DNA of 64,000 nucleotides, taken from Mactra quadrangularis. Taxonomy: Eukaryota > Mollusca > Bivalvia > Venerida > Mactridae. The DNA is taken from the NCBI GenBank assembly GCA_025267735.1, contig CM046301.1:15746190-15810189 (forward strand), given 5' to 3'. The notes beneath the pieces are model-generated. The model was given only the letters and a program-made list of their open reading frames with translations, did no database searches and was not told the DNA's origin. Below are positions 34,182 to 46,510 of the stretch, in pieces. A program made the translations under genes and the position numbers. Positions within the stretch are counted from its first letter, which is position 1. Each line of letters starts with the position of its first letter.

Positions 34182-35866
34182 CAGCATTGTGTTCAGGGCT
34201 CCAATCGAGAACCGACTCCACAATTCACGCATTGTCATCGAAATACAACCAAGTATTCCTTTAGTCTAGCAATTGTTAAGCGAACAGCATACGAACAAAT
34301 TAAGCTTGAGCGTGCTACAACAGTTCAAAATATGAATAAGATGGCTTTTATTTCCAAGTCAATCGATTTAGTATGATTCACAGCTGACATATAATCTCAC
34401 CAAATTTAGAAAACGGGAAGCAGAAAACAGATAATGTAAACATGTGAATTATTCTCCATGGAAATATCCATTAAGACACACTCATTAAAGGGGTACTCAT
34501 ATTCTGTCGTTTTTATGATTACAAAAAACCCGAGGTGGTTATAACTAAGAGCCTAACATTTCGATGAAATGAAAGTGCTCCCAAATCTAGATGAACTTGG
34601 CATTGAACAATGAAAGTGTTTACAAAAAATATAATATACAATATATGCATGATTTGTCCCACATTAAAAGCGATTTACAATATTTGCTGCTTTGACATTT
34701 ACATGGTATAAAAGATAGGCTCCGTATGCTGACAATAATGACTCAACCAACAAGTTGGTCATTTCGTTTTGATAATTTTGTAAGCCTTGATGTTCGCAGA
34801 CATCCCACGTATATATGCACAGGCTCGGATGAAAAACATTTGCACACAATATAAAGCCTAGGGTGAAAGTTAATAGTACTTAACGAACAGTAAATGATGA
34901 ACATTTTTTCCACTTATGCAGTACTTGACTTAAATAACATTCTTTAACAACAAATAGGAAGTAAAATTCATAATGCAATAATGTTATATGAAAAACAATA
35001 CAATACAACAAAGAAACTGTATCAAGTATGTTACTAGTGTTGACATAAGTGTCTTATATACAATAAATGAATTCACAAACAAAGGATCTAGTTAACACTT
35101 AAATGAATTTCTAGGAAGGCCCGTACCTGATAATGACGGAATGTCGATTGGATGGCAGTTATCATATTCATTTCCGACCACACGATGTTGACAGAGGGTA
35201 TCCCGAATGGCGCGTTCAAACTTATAATCACAATAAAATCCGATGTCACAAGTGTATGAAGTATTCGGAAACGACTAAGTGTCAGTGAACAATATTCAAG
35301 TAAGTGATATACGCAATGTGTTTCCGTCCAAACACTTCTTGTTTAAAGTTCTTATCTGAAACACACTCCAAAAATCCTTGAGGCAATTTCAATCACTGAA
35401 ATACAAAGCAGAAACTGTTGATATGTTTTGCTTGATGTAAACACAGCCGAAATATCTCAGGATGAAATAATAAAATACAGGGTATGCTCTAAAGTTATTC
35501 CACTAGTTAAGAAGATTCGTATATTGATAAAAATGCATGTAGTCCTTACTGTATGAGAATTGTAGTAAAATCAATGCTGTTCTCCACTGAAACAGGGATA
35601 GTTTTACATTAGAGCAGCAGACAAACTCTAGCTCTTGTTATCATTTTTTCTGATGTTCTTTTACATTTTTGTGAGCAACATGTGATATGATAAATTTCTG
35701 CGTGTTTTCAGATAATTGGATAGGCGGCTAGCTTTATTCAGAAGCACGTAAGAGTCTGTCGTACAGTAGCGCCTATAGATGCAGGATTAAAGGAATTCTT
35801 GGGAGAATTTTGATGAAATTGCTTGAATTGTGGTGCCGGTTCTCGATTGGAGCCCTGAACTTGCTG
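34182..35866. mobile_element. 1.7-kb TIR element (possible non-autonomous hAT-like)
   Basis: The left end CAGCATTG, GTTCAGGGCTCC and AATCGAGAACCG is the inverse of the right end CGGTTCTCGATT, GGAGCCCTGAAC and TTGCTG. CCACAATTCA/TGAATTGTGG continues the pairing inward, for about 40-60 bp in all. The CAGGG-type terminus recalls hAT elements, but no 8-bp target duplication was found. Interior reading frames are short and unrecognised. Confidence 0.55.
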
Positions 35867-36973
35867 TAAAAGACATATTATGTCATAAAGCCGAAACAAA
35901 CTTGAAGGAATTGTGATACAATCCATTAAAATGTGTTATCCTAGATAGTCTGTTGTGATATAACTATTTAACTCTGTAACCAAATATCATTACCTTGGAT
36001 GAACTTAGTAGACCTCTACATGTACTTGTGAACATGCAGACCGAATATCGATACCAAAAATATGCTGGTCTGTATTGGGGTTCCATAAACTCTGATCGCA
36101 TGAAAATGCTGACAAATAAATGGGTCAGCATTGCAACAAATTAGTCATATAACCAGGGTATACTATCACGGTAGTGATTGAAATCAACTTGCTGCTTAGT
36201 TTCCTTGAGTTAGTGTTTTGTGCCCTATGGTCTGTTAATTTGATTTGGTCCAACGTGGGTGTCTATATGCAGGAAGGGACTCGTTTGTTTTGTAATTCTG
36301 ACTGTTTGGCGCCTACATGCAACCGAATGCTTCTAATACACCGGGACACGCTACAGCTATACTAAAACAATAAAAATTGCTTGTTAAAGACAGAATGAGT
36401 GTTGTACCTTCTTCTTGCTAAAAGGCGTTGTTGTCAGAACTTATAGCCATACCCTGTACATACTCTAGCATATACAAATTAAGTTATGGATCACTGGTGC
36501 TAAATTCACCCGTTCTCAATCTAAAATAAATTACCAGTAATTTTATAGTTGAAAATGAAAGATTTAGGGATCTGATAGAAAGTGAAAACTTTTAGATTTG
36601 GAAAATTTTCTCATGTCTGTTTTCTTTAGTTTGTGAAGTGGATGTTGAGTGGATGAGTATAGAATACCATCATTAAAGCCATGATGTTTTCACTGCCTTC
36701 AAATTAAACACAGAGCGTCTGTTTCATATAAACATCCTGGAAATGTAAAGCAGTTGCAATCTGACGATCTACTCTTGATATTTGGAAAATAAACGTTTTT
36801 TTAATGATTCAAAGTAAAATGTAATTTAAATTAGAAAATTCAAAGATGTTTATTCTGTAATGATAGATTGGAATCAATTTATCTAGAATTATTAGACATT
36901 ATCGTACATCGATGTGAATTATGTTAAAATGATATAAGCATACATGCATATAAACAGTAGCAGTGTTATTTAT
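35867..36973. other. Intergenic, nothing recognised
   Basis: AT-rich sequence with only a 63-codon frame at 36174-36365, which has no recognisable similarity. Confidence 0.35.
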
Positions 36974-37121
36974 GGCCAGTTTCCTAAGCAAATCGCTAGC
37001 TAGCGCTTCGTTCCTTGATACCCTCGATTTGATATCACATACTCATGTACTCAGAAATTTTGGCGTAAAAAGGATACCAGAGGAAAAAGCGCTAGCTAGC
37101 GATATGCTTAAGAAACTGGCC
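36974..37121. mobile_element. 148-bp MITE-like fold-back (GGCCAGTTTC family), copy B
   Basis: Left GGCCAGTTTCCTAAGCA then ATCGCTAGCTAGCGC; right GCGCTAGCTAGCGAT then TGCTTAAGAAACTGGCC. The two ends pair over more than 30 bp. Same family as 18091-18240. Confidence 0.75.
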
Positions 37122-37144
37122 TTTAGTTTATAATTATTTTATTT

Positions 37145-37300
37145 TAGCTCAGTTGTATCGACGTTGGATAGGTAATCATTGCATACCCAGTCCATCGTTG
37201 GTTCGAATTCCATCCAAAAACCCATTCCGTTATTTCTTGAGCACGAGACTTTATCCTAGAAGTTCAGAACTGGGAAACAAGGAATCAGACTCGAAAGTGA
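37145..37300 (+). mobile_element. tRNA-derived SINE (family 3)
   Basis: Head TTAGCTCAGTTGTATCGACG (box A-like) and TTGGTTCGAATTCCATCC (box B-like). The region between is too short and irregular for a cloverleaf tRNA, and a body follows. Confidence 0.55.
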
Positions 37301-39079
37301 TAAATCTAAGCTGTTAGAGCGGGTTTTACAATCGAGTTAAAATAAATAAACTTTATATACGAAACTAAAATATTTTTGTCACAAATATTTTGACACCGAA
37401 GTCATATCCCAATCAGAACTCGATCAGGTTTACATGAACATTTTTGGAATACGTAAATTGCTGGACATTTAATGCTGTCTCATAACATGAAAATGAGAAT
37501 TCAAAACCGAATAAAACACTGCACGTAAGTAGACATTATTCCGCCGCCTATACCATATGAATCAAATGTCAAATGGTTTTATCACGCATAAAACATAATA
37601 TTAAATGTCTTAAAATGGTAAACTATCATTCTCTAGTCGTTCCAAACTTATTGCTATTTTTATTTTATTATTCATAAACCCGAACATGATCATCGATTTC
37701 CTATTTTAACTACATGTACAGTTTGAACATCAATTGTTGCTTTTAAATTTTATACAATAATCTGCCTCATGCGGTGCCACTTCATAAATAAAATGGTTTT
37801 AATGTTTTACTTAAAGCATGATTGATTTTCTTTTTATAATAATTGATATTGGGAGACGGTCTGTTTGTTTAAAACCCATGAAGTTTATTTATTCAAGAAA
37901 TTCGACACTTTGATAGGATAAACAATTGTTGGAAAAATGAAAAAATCGGTCAGACAAAACAGCGACAAACATGCAATGGAATATCCCAGCATGCAATGAA
38001 AACAATCGACCCTGTTCCTATTAACGTTTATTCCTATCCTACAGAATGCATGTCTGTAAGAGATTATGATCACGATGCTCATTGATGTCCAAAAGTAATC
38101 GATTGTAAAATATTATAGGCAACATTGCTGCATGTAACTCCTCAGCAATCACTTTAAATATAGATAGTTTGAGACAAACGCCTCGGAGAGGTTACTTCCC
38201 CTTATTGAAACGGCAAGGTAGTGCTGGCTCAACGCGTGACGCCATCGATATGTGGAGTTTGGATTTGAGTATTATAAATTCAGTACTTGCAAGTTAATCT
38301 AAGACGGATTAATACATTTAATGCTGGAGTAACAAACTAACAATGCTACTGATACCGTGTATGAAAATATACGTAGTATGTTTTTTGTTACAGTTCAATT
38401 AACATCCTGTACCCAGTATAAATAACTTTATGTTCCAATAGTTGCTTATTCACGCTTAAGAAGCTGCAAACGTTCTTTTATTGAAAGGTTAAACATAACT
38501 TTTAGAATCGAATCAGGATAGCAGGATTTGGGGCCCAGTGTTGTGATCATTGGTCCACTAGTATGATTGTATGGTAAGGAGAAATTTAGATACATGTAGT
38601 TCAAATTGACATGGAACAGATTGACACATTACACACTTTAGTAATTATACTACATTTAACTTATATTCTTAAAGTGACATGTAAATTGTATTTTACTCAG
38701 GTCAATTTTAATAAGCTATGCAAGGAGAAAACTGAATATCAATTATGAATGAGTCACAAAACAAATAAAAAGCTTGTTATAATCGTTGTAAAGAACGAAC
38801 ACAATTTGGGCGGAGAATAATCTGAAAGCACGAAGATTTCCATTTATCCTGATAACATCTTCATGCCCCCAAATTTAATGACTTAATTCATTCTTAGAAC
38901 ATCTCATTAGTAGATTATTTTTAACTACATTGATATTTACGAGAGAAAGCATGCTTTAGTTTTTTGGAAGTAAAATTAATTGATTGAGTGAGTTTGTGTC
39001 TGACATCTTTTTAATTTTAAATTAAGGCCGTTTACTTATACCTTTTATTCGGGTTGTGCACGGTGGTCGACTAATGCTA
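37301..39079. other. Intergenic, nothing recognised
   Basis: AT-rich sequence with no gene or clear repeat; a 65-codon frame at 37885-38082 on - shows no similarity. Confidence 0.35.
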
Positions 39080-39420
39080 CAGTCCCATAAACATGAAAAT
39101 TGCCGTAAGGGCGCCGTACGGGCGCCGTGCGATCAAGCTCCGCAAGGACTCGAACGAACTCTTGCGTACCCGTTTGGACTGTTACGTTTTTTCCAGGGTC
39201 CGTTTGATGAGCCGAGGATACACGTATTAGTTTCAAAGTCAAATCGTGAACAAAATCGTGGCCGAGAATGGATTAAACTTGCATATCTTCCAGCTACGGC
39301 TCCGTCCGGGTGTGTTGTTTTGTGCCATGTTCGTACCGTCACCTTAATACGCAAGGCTTCCCACGGCCCACGGCTGTTTGCACGTACGGTTCCGCAACAA
39401 GCCACGATTTTATGGGACTG
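39080..39420. mobile_element. 341-bp GC-rich TIR element (MITE)
   Basis: Terminal CAGTCCCATAAA and TTTATGGGACTG are perfect 12-bp inverted repeats. Beyond them TAATGC and GCATTA are also inverted. Subterminal GCCGTACGG-type words recur at both ends. It is clearly GC-richer than its surroundings. Overlapping 80-120-codon frames on both strands are by-products of its composition. Confidence 0.7.
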
Positions 39421-41066
39421 AGGCATTACCTGCTTTCTGTGGTATAGTAGGTATATTGTTCGATAACTGTCATGGTCTCAGTTGTTCATTAGCTTTCATT
39501 ATACAAACCGAACTGTTCGTACCAAACTATAAACTGGCCGAACCATGGAAGCTCTTCATTGTTAAAACACATGCTTACTTAGATGAAAGTGATGTCTTTT
39601 TGTTCACTTTCAAATTCTAATTATGAAACTTTACACAAGTGACATTTTACTGTGAATAAACAGATTTTTACTTTCACTTGTTCTTAGACAGTTATTGTTG
39701 AAATTTCTTCACCCCGTGCGGGCTCCTTAGGTGGTTCGAACAACGCCTTCTTGCGGGTGCTTGTTCCCAAAGTTCTGGGGTAAAAATTTGCGGAGGGACG
39801 TCCCGGGAATTAGGATCCTAAGGGTAAAGTTCTCCGGGATCCGGGGGAGGGGCAATGATCTTCGGACAAGGATCTACCATACGTAGGTGGATCTGGAATC
39901 GCATATATATAAAACTGTTTAAACCTTTTTATTTAAACTTTTATCAACATTCCAAGTCTCAGGTAATGAAAGCTTCACTATATACTCTTATGTTTAATTC
40001 ATTTATTCATCTTTTTCAAAAAGATCAATAAAAAGAAAAATCAATTAACTTCCATATTTTAAACATTTTTTTCGAGATATTTTTCGCACATCCTGTATAC
40101 CTTGTAAAGAGGTTGGAGGTGAAGATCACTTTATCTCAACTGACATGCGGAACATCTCGTTCATGATCGTAGAGATCAACTGATAGCGCCATCTACCTTT
40201 CATAAAGATCATTGTCTCTTTGAATTTAGTTCACTTTCTTTTTTCTCCCCTGATTTTCTCGGAAGTTCCACAGACGCTTGCATGATTTCACCATATGTTG
40301 TCGAAGATTATAGGGATAAAACTCAAATCAGTCTCAATTATTACGATGTTTGAATTCAGAGCATGTTGGTCGATGAATCAATGCAGGTTTTCTTTTAATG
40401 TTATGAAAATCGTGGATTCAAAACAGTGAGCTCATTTATTCATAAAATTGAATGACTCACTGAAAGCAAACTTCAAGAGCAGGGTCCTTCATATATCACG
40501 CTGGTTCAATTATGTTTTGGAGATATTAAACATTGTGGTATAATGATCTTTACAAACGACATGTTGTTTTCAATCCAGTTTGAATAATCTGACTGAATTA
40601 TTAGGCTTGGATCACACTTTCATCTTACCTTTAGGTTGAGGCTGAATATTACCTCATGGTAACTCATCTACAACATGTTCTATGTTTTTCTTTGTTATTA
40701 ATTTCGCTACAATGTGGTGTCAGAGATTGACTCTATCATCGTGCGTAGTCCATAAAATTATTATGTTAATTATCAAGTTATAGTTCTTACCGAACATTTT
40801 TCATGAACTAGTATAGCCCGGATGGACAGGCGCGTGTTCTTAAATTTCATTCAAACCTGACTGAGTGATCGCCTGTGAAAAGCAATTGATTCTCTTAAAC
40901 AGCCAAAAAAAATTGTCTTAATTGAATTTTGTTCAGTTCTACATCTGTAAGAATTAGCCAGGTGTTATTAGCTTTAATGACAATGGCAAAATTATCAGCT
41001 AGCCTGTCTATGTGTAATAGATAATTTTACAAGCGCGAATCAATTTTCACTTGCTTCAAGGCTAGT
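39421..41066. other. Intergenic with a GC-rich patch
   Basis: 39712-39905 is GC-rich (CCCGTGCGGGCTCC, GACGTCCCGGGAATT, ATCCGGGGGAGG) and contains an imperfect dyad GATCTACCATACGTAGGTGGATC (as two half-sites). It is probably an old repeat. The rest is AT-rich with no gene seen. Confidence 0.35.
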
Positions 41067-41129
41067 CATTCTCGTACCCAGGGGATATCAAGATTCTCGA
41101 GTATGTTATAACCTCTGGGTACGAGATTG
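41067..41129. repeat. Fold-back element, CATTCTCGTACCC family
   Basis: CATTCTCGTACCCAG at the left and CTCTGGGTACGAGATTG at the right; the interior ATCAAGATTCTC matches 24241-24311. No target duplication seen. Confidence 0.65.
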
Positions 41130-41921
41130 TGGACTTGTGGGTTAAGGCAAAATGTTGATCATATCATGTTTTACTTACAGTTGATGTAATGTAACTGATG
41201 AAATCATTGAAAGGATATTGATTGCATGACTCATCTTAAATTACAATTATCTATTGAATAAATCTGCTTATATATGCATTATTTTTAAAGACCAACGATT
41301 TATATTACCCATTTAGAGCCTGTAGCGCTTGATAAATTAACTTTCTATCCGTCGAACTAGATAGACACCACATTAAAATGTACTTTTGTACTATGTTTAT
41401 TGGTATCAGGCTATCTAACACCATAACTCGGATTAAAACCAAAGTGATTTACATATATAAATAAGCTTACTTCATCTATTTCCCCATCCTTAGTCACTTG
41501 AACATAAATTATTGAAACTTTAAAACTATTAATTTTGTCTACGCTTTTAAACAGTCTGACAATGGCCATGAATAATTAATGATTTTGTTACAAAATGTAT
41601 ATTTTAAATGAATTTATGTATTTTCTTGACATATTCCGTTATATATTGGAAACGACCGTACCAACCCATAGCCTTAACTCTTGATAACGAAGAGCAATCG
41701 TAACCACTCGGCAATTTCCGTACCCTAACAATCATTGGACAAACTCTATCGAGTTCAGAGAGGATATAGAGAACCGGAGATCATCCACGTTATCAGAAAT
41801 TACTGAATCATATTACAGGCAATCACCGAGGCAATCACCTCGGTTGCCCCGGAGTGTGGCGATGTGCAACCTGTAATATGATGACCTCGATCCGCTTATT
41901 AACCATATTTATTTTATTTTC

Positions 41922-42172
41922 ATGGTAGCGCACTAAGAATTCGAATATGGTTCCCGAATGGGGTACAAGTTCAAATCCCATCCGGGTCGGTTATACCATT
42001 TTCATGAAAACTTCGCAATACTGCCAAGCTTTCTTTATTAATAAGGTATATTATATAAAGCTGCCGGCCATGTGAAATGTTTGGTGCGTACTGTTATAGA
42101 CGAGGGTCCGGGAAAGCTAGGTTTGGTGCGCTATCCATGTACGTGTTGACGCAGTGTAAATCTCAATAAAAT
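41922..42172 (+). mobile_element. tRNA-derived SINE (family 1), copy 3
   Basis: Head CATGGTAGCGCACTAAG and box B-like AAGTTCAAATCCCATCCGG, a body with GGAAAGCTAGGTTTGGTGCG, and a tail with GTGTTGACGCAGTGTAAAT. The start of the tRNA-like part is degraded. Confidence 0.75.
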
Positions 42173-42536
42173 GAATTTTATGAGGTGTTGGAATCGCTGG
42201 CTTGTATAAAAATTAGTTTAACCCGATTACCTCGAATGGTATACTAAATTAGTTCTTTATACGAAATTATACGGAAACAGACGATTAATTACGAAAGAAA
42301 AAAAGATTACATCTCTATCGTCTGAACGCTGTAACATAAATTAAGAAATTACGTATTCAGTATATTGACGCCGTTAGGGGAAAGGCGTATCAATACATAC
42401 GATGATTTGAATGGAGGCTGATGAATAATTCATTGATAATTTTGTTGCTATATATATTTAGTTGTCTGATAATTATGTATAATGTCTGTTATGCATATAC
42501 ATCATTATCAATCAACGTCTACGCGTGTTACCATGG

Positions 42537-42550
42537 TAACATACATGAAA
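42537..42550. promoter_or_regulatory. Perfect palindromic X-box motif
   Basis: GTTACCATGGTAAC matches the RFX-factor X-box consensus GTTNCCATGGNAAC at every position and on both strands. It lies 5.7 kb upstream of the Rho-family gene at 48295; which gene it serves, if any, is unknown. Confidence 0.45.
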
Positions 42551-43194
42551 TATTTATAGTTCACCAAGTTCACTTCATCAACGTCTCGGATCTTTGACAT
42601 TTTTTTTCAGGCACTGTCTCTGAGACCCCATCTTACACGCACGCACGCATCCACGGGTGACGCGCGATGCTCCAATTGTAAACATAAACACACTTTATCT
42701 GGAATCCAACTGATTGGACTTAGTAGATATTTAACTTTGTTTTGATGAAATACTTCAAGGTTATATACTTCACTTAATTAAGTGTAATTGAAGTCTGTAA
42801 ACATTAATTTGTTTATCTTTTACGTAGCGCATGTATTTAATCTGCAGTTGGACTTTTTACAACAAATCGTCGTAAGTAAAATCAGGAAACATTCAAAATA
42901 CATCTGCTATTTTGTTCTATTAATTCCAATAGTCTTATTTTATGCAATATAGTGTTTGTTTCTTTATATCACGTTTGGTCATGATGAAATTCTAGCGATT
43001 TAATATAAACCTTTTTCATGACAAAGAAACAACTATTCCAGATGCAAAAAATTTCATTTAAAGAGTCAAATTAAATACAATGTAGTGCGTGTATATAAAA
43101 GTTGAAGTGCGGTTTAAAGTCTGCTTCCATGTACATCTTCAGCCGACTTTACAATGTTGTACGATAACTCCTGATCATTGAAATCACCCTCAGA

Positions 43195-43350
43195 CAGATG
43201 ATCCCTCACTGTACACATTTACAACTGGGTGAAGTGGAGCAAATATATGTAAATTTCTTGTTAAGGATTAGTAATGTCCCTATTGGAAATCGAGCCTTGT
43301 ACCTCTTGATCCCTAAACGCGCGTCCTACCGCTGGACAAGTGCTACTACA
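43195..43350 (-). mobile_element. tRNA-derived SINE (family 4), copy 2
   Basis: On -, head CTTGTCCAGCGGTAGGACG and box B-like AAGGCTCGATTTCC; the body includes AAGAAATTTACATATATTTG and CAGTTGTAAATG as in 22666-22860. Confidence 0.6.
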
Positions 43351-43660
43351 TCGAAAGTGTAGATTTGAAAAACACCATCGGACAACATTTTTTCGTGTAA
43401 CTTCGGTTATGTTGGGCGGGTGTTATTACATGCATTTCAGAATCCATAAAACAAAGCGTTTCTTATCACTAGAATATCTAGATAACACGATGACGTATCA
43501 TAGGTAATAGTTTCTTTCTCAGCATAACAGCTGTGATAGCAGTGTACATTCTTGTATTATTGCTCTCCCTTTGTCTACGAGAAAAATTGTAGATGAACTG
43601 AATGTAGATAGTCTGGCTAATATTGGTAAATTTAATTCATCTGTCAATGGCGCATACAAT

Positions 43661-43790
43661 AGCCCCGCTGATTCAAGTACTCGATATGTGTTCGATGATC
43701 CCTGGACATATATGTGGGTATCTATTTATATCGATAGTGAGTGCAGACGTAGAGTGGTTAGTATTTAAATCAGCGGGGTTAATGTATGTG
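43661..43790. mobile_element. Small TIR element, about 130 bp
   Basis: ATAGCCCCGCTGATTCAAGT at the left and ATTTAAATCAGCGGGGTTAA at the right are imperfect inverted repeats. A similar sequence lies in the Rab 3' region at 5864-5960. Reading frames here are by-products. Confidence 0.5.
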
Positions 43791-44544
43791 CCACCGACAG
43801 TTGAATAATGTTTACTAAAACAATACACGAATACTCGTAAAATCATTCAACAAAGTGCCGCATTTGCGGATTTTTTCTTTGTGTGTTTAAGGACAAGCAA
43901 AGGGCATACACTAATTATATTTCTCAAATTACAACCTTGTTGATTTATTTCTTTGAAAGTATAATATCATGCGTATAAAACTAATATGTCCAGTAACAAG
44001 TAAAGGGTATAAAATAATAATGATTTTTAAGGTGAGCAATTCATGTATATTTATTAACTGATTATTCAACAAAGCGATGCATCCCTGTGGATTTCTTTCA
44101 TTATACAAAAGTCGTATAACATGAGTATAAAATTACAAAATGTAGTATGGTTTTCACGATGGAAAATGCATGTATAGTTATAATCTGATTAACTAACAAA
44201 GCGCCGCCTCTCTTGAGATATTTTTCTTCGTATGCCTATTGTCTAATACCAAGAAGTCAAGTAGTTCAATACATTGTATATTACATTAGTATGACGATCA
44301 AATATCATTTGTAGTTGTATCTTCCTGTTATTTATCATTCACTCCATCAGTGAGGCCAATTTACTAGAATCATTTTTATCTTCCTGATAAATCAGCGATT
44401 CAATCAATTCTGGGAATAACTATAACTAACAGCATTGGCGGTTAATGCCAGGAGAGAGGCGTTAGTGCACTGGCCTTTATGTTATAATTTTCAAATGGAT
44501 TTTCCAAAGTAATAAAAATTGTTGTACATTAACCTTCAAGCCGG

Positions 44545-44705
44545 TGATCCCTCAAAGTTGCCATTTACATCTGGTGGAGTTGGACAACCGAATGTAAATT
44601 TCTGCCTAATGGAAATTAGCAGCGTCCATAGTGGGGTTTTAACCATTGGACCTTTCGATCTTTCGATTCCTTAGCGTGTCATACCACTTGACTACTGCTC
44701 CTGCA
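44545..44705 (-). mobile_element. SINE (family 4), copy 3
   Basis: The body TGCCATTTACATCTGGTGG and AATGTAAATTTCTGCC is in the same order as in the other family 4 copies; the tRNA-like head near 44700 is degraded. Confidence 0.5.
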
Positions 44706-45429
44706 AGCAAATTGGTAAAAAATGACATATCTACGAGTCTTGACATTCAAATAGACACCATTTTAGTAAAATTCTGAACTCCTCAAAAATAAAATATAAC
44801 CCGCCCCTCAGTATCTTAGTTTCATAGTATTTTTCTTTGAATAATGATTCCTGTTTTTTTATAATGAGGTATACTGTTTTAAATGTTAAGTACATGTACA
44901 ATATATATTTTCCCACCGTTCTGTCTACCACAAACCATCTGTTTTACACATATACATAAGTATTGTACTCTTAATGATCTAAGGGTATAAATTGGAAATT
45001 AGTCATCATGAGATATGAGTAAACTTTACTCTCAAACACTTTGCTATCGTGTACATGGCTGTACCAATACATCCTTTGAGAGATGAGAAGGGGTGAGAGC
45101 TCGATGGGGTTTAGTCCAAGAATGCTTCCACCGGTGGGGGTTGAGTTCCGATCACCGAAAAAGTATTATCTTAAATTCTAATTCTCAATTTTAAGGCTAG
45201 TTATTTAAATTTATATGTATTTTTAAAATCCAAAGGTCCTGACTTCCAGACACCCTCTTCGCTGGACCCGCCCGTGTCGTTGTAAGTAGGATTACAATTG
45301 CGTATTATGATAAATGAATAGAAACAATCATTGATCGTCGTAGAGACGCTGTTAGGCCACCAGTCCGGTTACTGGGTATGAACAAGATGAATACTTCCAG
45401 CCATGAGCGAGATATGCAGTGTTTCATTT

Positions 45430-45600
45430 TATTTTAACACAATCAGCGCAAATAACCTAACTTTCCTTGACAAGGCAAATTTACTTTATTGTCAAATTTT
45501 CATGAAAGGGTATAACTCCCCCGGGATTCGAATCGTCCCCCCTTGGGTACACTGAATGCGAAATCTCCACGTGCTACCAACAGCGATACAGACTCGGGCT
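45430..45600 (-). mobile_element. tRNA-derived SINE (family 1), copy 4
   Basis: Contains CAAATTTTCATGAAAGGGTA, CCCCCGGGATTCGAATCG and CGTGCTACCAACAGCGATAC, parallel to 23190-23430, with short deletions around box B. Confidence 0.65.
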
Positions 45601-46014
45601 AATCTATACTTAATATAATCAATATATTGGTCATAAACATTGAATGAAGGATATCTCGACAACTCACCAGGAATCTTGAATGGATGCCCAAACACTGTTG
45701 GTGTCTTGCATACAATCAATTTTCTCAACTTATTACACGAGACCAGACGTGAATTCTGTCTGCACTTGCTCCGTAACATTTATAACTATGTCTTAAGGTG
45801 TTCTGTCGATCATGTATTAGGGAATTTACGATCAATTAATTTTCACCTCTTTGTTAAATCTACTAGCTTTGTGTTGTCCTTGCATTCGGAACACTCGGAG
45901 TTGATCGTCAGTCTACAGAATCGCCCGAGCGTTTTTCCGAATGTCTAAAATGCGCTTAAATAAAAGCGCGATCGGTTTAGGGTCAGTGTATTAACTCCCC
46001 AAGGTCAGACGGAC

Positions 46015-46510
46015 AGTGTCTGTAGCGTCGCTAAACGTCGCAATTGACTTTAAACGTCACAACAACTTAGGACCTAATGGACTTAAATATACATTAAAAC
46101 GGTTAATTAGCACATTAGACATTCTCGTTCCCAGAGTCTAGTAGGATTCTCAATACTAACTAGTATTGAGAATCCTACTAGACTCTGGGAACGAGAATGC
46201 ACATTAGAGAGTCTGCTATAGACCTTAGGGTGGTTGCTATGGATATGTGGTCGTTGTTATGCGTCTAAGGATCGTTGCTTTTATGTCAAATTTGTTCTTA
46301 GTAATTCTTTTGACATGTCTAGGCTTGAAACTAAACATTTCTACTAGTGCGACGTTTGAGGCATTATGCGTAAGTCGATTATTGTGCGAGGTTTATCATC
46401 AGCGTTGCGACATTTATCCTCAGGACAATTGCGAGGTTTAGCGTTGGTTGCGACATTTAGCGTCAGTGATGCGACGTTTAGCGTCAATAGCGACGTTTAC
46501 TGGCGGTGGG
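46015..46510. repeat. GCGACGTTTAGCG repeat block with inverted flanks
   Basis: The left part (46023-46060) has AGCGTCGCTAAACGTCGC. The right part (46370-46500) has four to five copies of GCGACATTTAGCGTCA-like words in the opposite orientation, and GACCTTAG/CTAAGG words also mirror each other. It may be an old fold-back element; the perfect palindrome at 46120-46199 is inserted in it. Confidence 0.5.
46120..46199. mobile_element. 80-bp perfect palindrome with 9-bp target duplication
   Basis: Arms 46120-46158 and 46161-46199 are perfect reverse complements over 39 bp around a 2-nt centre. CACATTAGA lies directly on both sides (46111-46119 and 46200-46208), the signature of an inserted element. 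Ends CATTCTCGTTCCCAGAG match the fold-back family at 24241 and 41067. No coding capacity. Confidence 0.85.

Noticed and set aside
37145..37215. A tRNA gene on +
   Set aside because: The internal promoter boxes look right, but arms do not pair and a related repeat exists at 12830.
39056..39426. Overlapping 97-121-codon frames on both strands
   Set aside because: They coincide with a GC-rich TIR element; stop-poor composition explains them.
45640..45948. 102-codon + frame
   Set aside because: No motif and no splice context; adjacent to a SINE.
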